Assembly (NCBI GenBank): GCA_017506865.1
Contig: JAFCMP010000021.1
Span: 310,001 to 374,000 of the forward strand
Direction of reading: 5' to 3'
DNA from: Tribonema minus
Lineage: Eukaryota > Sar > Xanthophyceae > Tribonematales > Tribonemataceae
Length of the DNA stretch: 64,000 nucleotides
Shown: positions 58,923-64,000 of the stretch, piece after piece
Position numbering within the stretch: position 1 is the stretch's first letter
How the letters are laid out: the number at the start of each line of letters is the position of its first letter
The notes under the pieces: model-generated
The model's input: only the letters and a program-made list of their open reading frames with translations
Told to the model about the DNA's origin: nothing
Databases searched by the model: none
Translations under genes and position numbers: made by a program

Positions 58923-59990
58923 CTAGTGTATGAAGCACGCTTCGCACGCCTCTGCAAATTTGTCGTAGGCGCGGCCATGCGACTTGCGCAGGTTTTGTAT
59001 GAGGAGGAGTATCGTAGCGGTGATTCTCCCGACGCTGGTGATCTGAATCATCGGGTCCACATAGTCGGAGGTGGCGCGGTACCCGGCTGCCTGAAAAACC
59101 GAATTGCTGGCGGCAGCACGCTTCATGGCATCCCAGTTGGGGCTGAAGGTGGGATAAACGAGGCGGGTCATGCAAGTCGCAATGGTGTGCTGTCTGATGA
59201 GGGCTGCGAGCTTCTCATCCTCCGTGGCCAAGCGACTGTATTCCCTGTCCATCGCCATGCTGTCGACAAACTGGTTGAACACGAAGGCAGGGGTGGGGAG
59301 GGGGGCGCTATGACATTTGAATGCCGCCTTACAAGACTCGAACCACCTCGTCGAGGCCAGCTCTGTTTCCCGAATCTGAAGAGTGAACACCCCGTCGTCC
59401 AGCACCGCTATGTGGCGCTTCACTATGTCGTAGATGGTGTTGACAACTAGGCAGTTGAGAGGGGCATCGTCATTGTAATGGGTGCACTCTGCTAGAAGGG
59501 CACTAATCACAATCTGATCGTAGATGCGAAAGCGCGAGAGGAAGTGGCTTGCGATCCTCTGGAGGTGAGTGTTGTCATGGAAGATGGACTTCGCCTCGTC
59601 GAGCACTGCTTTGACGAAGGAGCCGGGAGCTGGAAGACGCAGCGGCTCGGAATCGTCGCACTCGGAAGCGAGCTCCAAGTCCAGTGTAAGCTCACGTTCG
59701 GAGTCAGCAGTGGTGCACGGCTCCGTCTGAAAGTCATCGTCCGTAGCCGCGCATGTCGTCTTTTTCTCCGAGCTGTTCGGCTGGATAGTCTCGTCGTAGG
59801 GGGGCGGCACCGCTGTAGCGGTTGCGCATCCGCCTGGCGATGGCGATTCAGCGGTGCATGAGAGGTGGATGATGCCCATGTCGAACCTGCCGGTGTGCCC
59901 GTATCCATCGCAGGGGAAGAAAACGCCCGGGAAGCTGTTGTCGCTGCGATGAGAAGAGCGCGCGCGGGTGGTCACTAGGTGCATCGACAC
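58923..59990 (-). CDS. Hypothetical protein, 355 residues
   Basis: The N-terminal 110 residues are low-complexity Ser/Thr/Glu/Pro. A helical domain follows (GSFVKAVLDEAKSIFHDNTHLQRIASHFLSRFRIYDQIVISALL; LNCLVVNTIYDIVKRHIAVLDDGVF). The latter half recalls the general shape of cyclin folds (a helix bundle with LL.ECTHYND), but no cyclin-box signature is certain. Unknown function. Confidence 0.45.
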   Translation of the reverse strand: MSMHLVTTRARSSHRSDNSFPGVFFPCDGYGHTGRFDMGIIHLSCTAESPSPGGCATATAVPPPYDETIQPNSSEKKTTCAATDDDFQTEPCTTADSERELTLDLELASECDDSEPLRLPAPGSFVKAVLDEAKSIFHDNTHLQRIASHFLSRFRIYDQIVISALLAECTHYNDDAPLNCLVVNTIYDIVKRHIAVLDDGVFTLQIRETELASTRWFESCKAAFKCHSAPLPTPAFVFNQFVDSMAMDREYSRLATEDEKLAALIRQHTIATCMTRLVYPTFSPNWDAMKRAAASNSVFQAAGYRATSDYVDPMIQITSVGRITATILLLIQNLRKSHGRAYDKFAEACEACFIH

Positions 59991-60010
59991 AGGAAGTCAC
60001 ACTTAAGCGA

Positions 60011-60349
60011 TCAGTGACGGAATGCGTACCTGTATGGTCCGCACTCTCTGCAGAGATAGAACAGCAGCGGCGCAGCCACCACAAACATTGTCAGCGCATC
60101 CTGAATCAGGACAGGCCCTGTCTTTGTCGTCCAATTGAAGTATTCTGCAGTCATTCTCTCCTGCTCAGATCCCACGGTCACCGACGATGATGCTGTGTAC
60201 AGCAGCTCATCCCTCAGTGCCCGTGCAGGAGGGGCAGGTGTAGATGCCCAAGGAGATCTCGTGGTGGTGCACTCTCCGCTGTCCGTACTCCCTACCTCCG
60301 TAGCGGTGCCCATCGTGCCGCTGGCAGCACTGCTCATGCTGAACGCCAT
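60011..60349 (-). CDS. Small protein with C-terminal membrane segment
   Basis: 112 residues. A Ser/Thr-rich N-terminal part is followed by one hydrophobic helix near the end (VLIQDALTMFVVAAPLLFYLC). Tail-anchored membrane protein, unknown. Confidence 0.4.
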   Translation of the reverse strand: MAFSMSSAASGTMGTATEVGSTDSGECTTTRSPWASTPAPPARALRDELLYTASSSVTVGSEQERMTAEYFNWTTKTGPVLIQDALTMFVVAAPLLFYLCRECGPYRYAFRH

Positions 60350-60945
60350 GTCTTACTGCGGCACTCGTGAGTGCCGCCCTCGTTGTGGTCGCCCATGGCA
60401 TTCCATGTTCATCTTCAAGGCGGAGAAAAACACATGGGGAAAAGCACGTGAACGCGAACCGTTGATTTTGTCATAGCCCCGTCAGAATTGGATTCTCTCG
60501 GTCTGTGGCAGAAAATGGCGCGATCACAGCGTCTTCAACGCGTGTTCTCTTAAGCGATATACAAGGCTGAGGTGAGGTGAACATGTCATGCGCGTTTCAT
60601 GTGTTTGCTGTCGATGCTAGCAGCCTTTGAAACCAGTACGTCTGACTATTGATAATCAAGCATTACATAGTGGCCTGTGTGTAAGTGGTGGCTTTAAAAT
60701 AAGGATTTTTTTCAGGAAACAAAACAGGAAGTGGGCAGAAGATAAACGGTTTTGTACGATAACTTAGTGCACGCGTCTGTCACTCATGTCGATTTCAATA
60801 GAGGCAGTAGCATGAGGCACCGTTGATGCTTCTTCCGTGGTCATGCGCAAGATGCTGGTACGATGAAAGTGCCTTCCACTGCCGTCCATGTCACATGTTA
60901 TACACGTCCAAGTTAAAATGTCTGCAATATGCATTGCGTAGCCAG
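60350..60945. other. No gene seen
   Basis: AT-rich spacer with poly-T/poly-A runs near 60700-60725. Confidence 0.45.
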
Positions 60946-61587
60946 ATGGACGCGAAACAGCTTGAAATCGCAGCTCGTAGTCTGAGCGTTGATGATTGGC
61001 AGAGATGGTGCTGTCGCAACTTAGCTCATCTTGCACATGCTTCTCCGTTGGATTCAATGCAGCAACTGGGGGTTGCAGAAACAGCCAGCGAGCCTGAGAT
61101 AAAAAAGGCCTACATGGAACAGGCGCGCAGGTATCATCCTGACAAGATACCAGTTACAGCCACCCAAGCAGAGCGGGCGGCTGCAGAAGAGCGTGTTAAG
61201 GCCGTAGTCAGCGCGCAGGAGGTATTGCGGGATGCTGGCGAACGCTCCAAGTATGATGCTGCACGACAAAATGCAGACATGTACAACGTCCCGAGCCTAG
61301 ATCTCACTATGGCCTGTATTTTGTGGGCAGGAGTTGTTGTCAAGGCAGCTGTGGAAGGACCGAATGGGACGGCTACAGCCGCATCGCTGGTGTTTACACT
61401 GGGCGTGCCGGCGTTGCTCGCCTTCTTGGCAGGACCAGAAGGCGCAAAGGCAGCTTTTCACCTGGCCATGGCTTTCAATGGCTGTAACATCGAGTCACAG
61501 TTGGCACAAATGTCAGGAGTGGAACAGCGTGCATTCATGACTGCGGTACGTGTGCTTGACGACCACCTCACAGACCTCACTCCCTAA
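60946..61587 (+). CDS. J-domain (DnaJ-like) membrane protein
   Basis: 213 residues from ATG 60946. A J-domain spans about 36-105, with the HPD motif at 64-66 (YHPDK) and the preceding AYMEQARR helix. Hydrophobic segments follow (MACILWAGVVVKAAV; SLVFTLGVPALLAFLAG). J-proteins stimulate Hsp70 ATPase; the membrane segments would place it at an organelle or ER membrane. Longer upstream starts (to 60823) have no support. Confidence 0.75.
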   Translation: MDAKQLEIAARSLSVDDWQRWCCRNLAHLAHASPLDSMQQLGVAETASEPEIKKAYMEQARRYHPDKIPVTATQAERAAAEERVKAVVSAQEVLRDAGERSKYDAARQNADMYNVPSLDLTMACILWAGVVVKAAVEGPNGTATAASLVFTLGVPALLAFLAGPEGAKAAFHLAMAFNGCNIESQLAQMSGVEQRAFMTAVRVLDDHLTDLTP

Positions 61588-62261
61588 CCAGGTTCATGAT
61601 GAGGATGTACATAGTAGACCTGACTCGCCTGCTGATTTCCAGTGCAGATGCACGCTCGCCAGTGCAGCACGCAGGGCTGCAAAGTGCCTCAGCGCAGCTC
61701 GATGCGCGTCGCCTACAGCTCTTGACCACGTGGTCGTGGCAACGGCGCCATACGTTGCATTGCACTGGTGCATCAACATAGGAGGCCGTAGCAGGTTGCC
61801 CTTGAGGGTGCAGAAGACCAAGTGCAGAAGACGACAAGCAATCTTAAAAATAATAATGTGCCTTGTAGTCGGTACGGGCTAGACCCGGGTATGATGCATT
61901 TACGGTATCAATGAAATGAAAACTGAAAACCTCAAATTGTGTGTTCGCTTCGCGTGTTTGCTTCGCGTGTTCGCTTTGCGTGTTCGCTTTGCTATATGCC
62001 CGGGGTGCCAGATGTTCATGCAAATGGCCCCCATCCACGGCTAGCAAGATTATCGACACTCTGACCCTTTTTGACCACATTTATAGCTGAGTACAATGTG
62101 ACGGTCTTGATAGGTTTTGGGCAGAGGCCAAGTGATTGCCGCGTGGACACCGGGGCTATATGCGCCATTGTTGCATTACTGCGGCCATTTGTCACTGTGT
62201 ATGATTGCATGAGCTGCTCGTTGCTGAAGGATTACCTGTGTCTTGTATACTCATAAACCCT
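61588..62261. other. No gene seen; short repeat
   Basis: About 61947-61992 holds GCTTCGCGTGTT units in tandem. A phrase in the plus strand at about 62090-62200 (NVTVLIGFGQRPSDCRVDTG) has no clear family. Confidence 0.45.
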
Positions 62262-62690
62262 TCAAGCCGCCATGAGACGGGCCACCATCATGTTGAGGAA
62301 GGTCTGCAGCTGTGCAGGATCGCCAGAATCTCTCGCTGTTTCGAACTGCGTTCTATAGGTCGCACGCTGAGCATCTGTCAGCACTGTCATGAATCGTCTA
62401 AAGAGGATGGTCTGCTGTTCCGGCGATACGCCGTGAGCTGTGAGCTGAACACGTCCGATCGCGCGGACGTCCAGTGACACGCTCGCGATGGCGTCATCCA
62501 GCAGGTTGACCTTCGTCACCGGATCGTAAAGCTCCTCCTGCACAGGTGCTCCGGCAAAGCCTGCCAGACTGTCGTCATCCAACTGAAGTACTGGAGCATT
62601 AACCAGTCCGAGCATGTTAAGCCTCTGGATCTCGCCGTACATGGACTTTGACGGGATGTAGGGTCTCTTTCCAGTTTCTAGCAGTGACAT
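62262..62690 (-). CDS. Hypothetical protein
   Basis: 142 residues from ATG 62690 (MSLLETGKRPYIPSKSMYGE...). Helical, Gln-rich near the end (RRFMTVLTDAQRATYRTQF). No family recognised. The segment before 62690 does not look coding. Confidence 0.45.
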   Translation of the reverse strand: MSLLETGKRPYIPSKSMYGEIQRLNMLGLVNAPVLQLDDDSLAGFAGAPVQEELYDPVTKVNLLDDAIASVSLDVRAIGRVQLTAHGVSPEQQTILFRRFMTVLTDAQRATYRTQFETARDSGDPAQLQTFLNMMVARLMAA

Positions 62691-62868
62691 GGTCTTATGC
62701 TCATGAGCACATAAAATAAAATGGCAATGATGCGCGCTCCTCCAGCGGCCGCCATATGCGCGGTCGTGCATTTGTATGCACCTGCGCGCTTGATGTGAGA
62801 CACATTATGATTCAGTAGTAAGACGAACAATCAGACGTAAAAAAAGTGTTGTCTAATAAGCAAACGAC

Positions 62869-63243
62869 ATGTTAACGGTTCGCAGACTCTCAGTAAATGC
62901 GCAACCGCCGACGAAGAAAACTCCTACGTCAGTCTGCTTGCAGCTGTACTCTGCGCACAATGTAACAGTGCCAGCCCATGACAAGGCGCTTGTACAAACT
63001 GATCTCGAAATTGAACTTCCCGTAAGCACATATGGTCGCATCGTCAACAAGCCAGGGCTCAGCGTCGATAACGAGATGGATGTGTACTCGCCCATCATTG
63101 AGGCGCAGAACAGCAGCAACGTCGGCATTGTCATCTATAACCATGGCAGTAGCGATTTTCAAGTTGTGCGGGGGGACTGCATCGCACAACTCATCGTACA
63201 TCAAGCTGTAATCGCTCATATACAAGAACAGGGATGCAGTTGA
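62869..63243 (+). CDS. dUTPase-fold protein, catalytic motifs degraded
   Basis: 124 residues with the order of a trimeric dUTPase: motif 1 region VCLQLYSAHNVTVPAHDKALVQTDLEIELP, motif 2 GRIVNKPGLS (usually GR...RSGLA), a motif 3 region (VYSPIIEAQ, where the DYRGE-type sequence with the catalytic Asp is lost) and a C-terminal strand region (VGIVIYNHGSSDFQVVRGDCIAQLI). The Gly-rich motif 5 is missing. It is probably a non-catalytic dUTPase derivative, as known in some DNA viruses. Confidence 0.65.
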   Translation: MLTVRRLSVNAQPPTKKTPTSVCLQLYSAHNVTVPAHDKALVQTDLEIELPVSTYGRIVNKPGLSVDNEMDVYSPIIEAQNSSNVGIVIYNHGSSDFQVVRGDCIAQLIVHQAVIAHIQEQGCS

Positions 63244-63251
63244 TCACACAC

Positions 63252-63470
63252 TCATCGCTGAGTCTTTGCTGTGCGTGCTTCTTCCTCTGCTACCCTGGTC
63301 AGTGAATTACGACACTTTTTGAGTTCTCTCTCCAACTGAACCAACACGATCTGCATGCTCTTCTTTCCTATGTAGTCACAGTAGATATGGGCAGGTGCCT
63401 TGGCTTCACCGAGGTTCATGTGGCACTTCTTTAGCGCTGCAAGTAGATCGGCGCAGTCGACACTAGGCAT
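63252..63470 (-). CDS. Small coiled-coil protein
   Basis: 72 residues (MPSVDCADLLAALKKCHMNL...), with a heptad-like C-terminal half (VLVQLERELKKCRNSLTRVAEEEA). Unknown function. Upstream is AT-rich (TATATATC). Confidence 0.45.
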   Translation of the reverse strand: MPSVDCADLLAALKKCHMNLGEAKAPAHIYCDYIGKKSMQIVLVQLERELKKCRNSLTRVAEEEARTAKTQR

Positions 63471-63619
63471 CTTATATATATCACATTAAAATAGTTCACT
63501 ATACATACTCTCTCGTCACTCACTAATTGGCACGTTACCCAGCAGTCTGAGCTGGAAAGAGAATTTAGAGAGTCAAGGCATTGGTTTTTTAATGTGGTCA
63601 TCGTATGATCACCATCATA

Positions 63620-64000
63620 ATGCCTTCGGCAGTTGATCAGCTGACCAAATGTTGTGATCTCATCATAGCGGCGTGTTACATTTTCATCCCCACAGCCATT
63701 CTGCTCTTCATACGACATTCCAAAATATCATTGTCGGTGGCCGGTGCTGCTCCTGCCAAGAAGATAGCAGTGAAGCTCACTATATCGGCGGCGGCATTCA
63801 TATACACCTGCGGGGCGACTCATCTGTGGCGCTTCACTTTACTGTTCGGCACGTCGACCATTGTAGGAGCAGTGCTGATGATAATGTGTGCCTGCGTTTC
63901 ATTTAACACTGTAGCTCTGCTAGCGCTCAACATGCATTCGATCATCTTGATGATGAGCTCAATCGAGGCGAATTACCCGGGTAGGATTTCAGAACTGACA
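63620..64000 (+). CDS. Ethylene-receptor-like sensor, N-terminal part (cut by window end)
   Basis: ATG 63620 opens a frame still open at 64000 (127 codons). It encodes three membrane helices: CCDLIIAACYIFIPTAILLF, AVKLTISAAAFIYTCGATHL and TIVGAVLMIMCACVSFNTVAL. Six residues that define the plant and cyanobacterial ethylene sensor are present in register: Asp13, Tyr20 and Pro24 in helix 1, and Ile61, Cys64 and His68 in helix 2 (Cys and His bind the copper cofactor). Spacing within each helix equals that of Arabidopsis ETR1 (D25-Y32-P36, I62-C65-H69); the loop between is about 11 residues longer. GAF, histidine-kinase or receiver parts would lie beyond the window. A histidine kinase is expected by family knowledge. 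Confidence 0.75.
   Translation, partial: MPSAVDQLTKCCDLIIAACYIFIPTAILLFIRHSKISLSVAGAAPAKKIAVKLTISAAAFIYTCGATHLWRFTLLFGTSTIVGAVLMIMCACVSFNTVALLALNMHSIILMMSSIEANYPGRISELT

Noticed and set aside
63431..63906. Two short frames (63431-63718 minus; 63673-63906 plus)
   Set aside because: They overlap the open ethylene-sensor-like frame at 63620, which has far stronger protein features.

Overview
The window looks like eukaryotic, probably algal, chromosomal DNA carrying a large endogenised segment related to nucleocytoplasmic large DNA viruses (NCLDV). This is inferred. Viral signs are several BRO-N/T5orf172/NUMOD genes, a zinc-ribbon plus nuclease gene, a phage-tail-collar protein, a telomere-resolvase-like recombinase, a dUTPase-fold protein, SET proteins, AN1/ePHD/RING zinc proteins and several histidine kinases. 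The histidine kinases recall phaeoviruses of brown algae. Eukaryotic-host signs are a GC-rich non-LTR retrotransposon, a plant-style LRR membrane protein, GT-AG introns and many low-complexity repeats. No capsid, packaging ATPase, polymerase or primase gene is visible, so the viral reading rests on accessory genes. The host phylum cannot be fixed from this sequence; a green alga is the best guess.

Layout. 0-5 kb: BRO-family genes and wreckage, with a 160 bp tandem duplication. 5.8-7.9 kb: LRR protein with C-terminal membrane segments. 9-15.8 kb: two-ORF non-LTR retrotransposon with a C-terminal restriction-like endonuclease. 16.3-21.1 kb: remains of a second retrotransposon, NUMOD copies, a zinc-ribbon nuclease and another BRO gene. 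21.4-30.1 kb: virus-like genes on both strands, including a hybrid histidine kinase, a tail-collar protein, a kinase-like protein and a zinc protein. 30.3-36.6 kb: satellite repeats, a multi-exon glycosyltransferase-like gene, a SET gene and a MITE-like inverted repeat. 38.3-64 kb: a compact, gene-dense segment on both strands with short AT-rich spacers, the most virus-like part.

How the genes may work together. (1) Signalling: a hybrid histidine kinase (23-25 kb), a CHASE-domain histidine kinase divergent from a stand-alone receiver (54.6-57 kb) and, running off the right edge, a gene whose N-terminus carries the residue pattern of the plant ethylene-receptor sensor. (2) Chromatin and ubiquitin: a clear SET protein, a second possible one, ePHD, AN1 and RING-H2 proteins, and an H1-like (S/T)PKK-tailed protein with a frameshifted paralogue. 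(3) DNA ends or integration: a protelomerase-like tyrosine recombinase. (4) Surface: a mucin-like secreted protein, glycosyltransferase-like proteins and small membrane proteins.

Many recognisable genes are broken by one frameshift or one stop codon. Either the segment is decaying after integration or the assembly carries indel errors. Coordinates given for broken genes span their full homologous reach.
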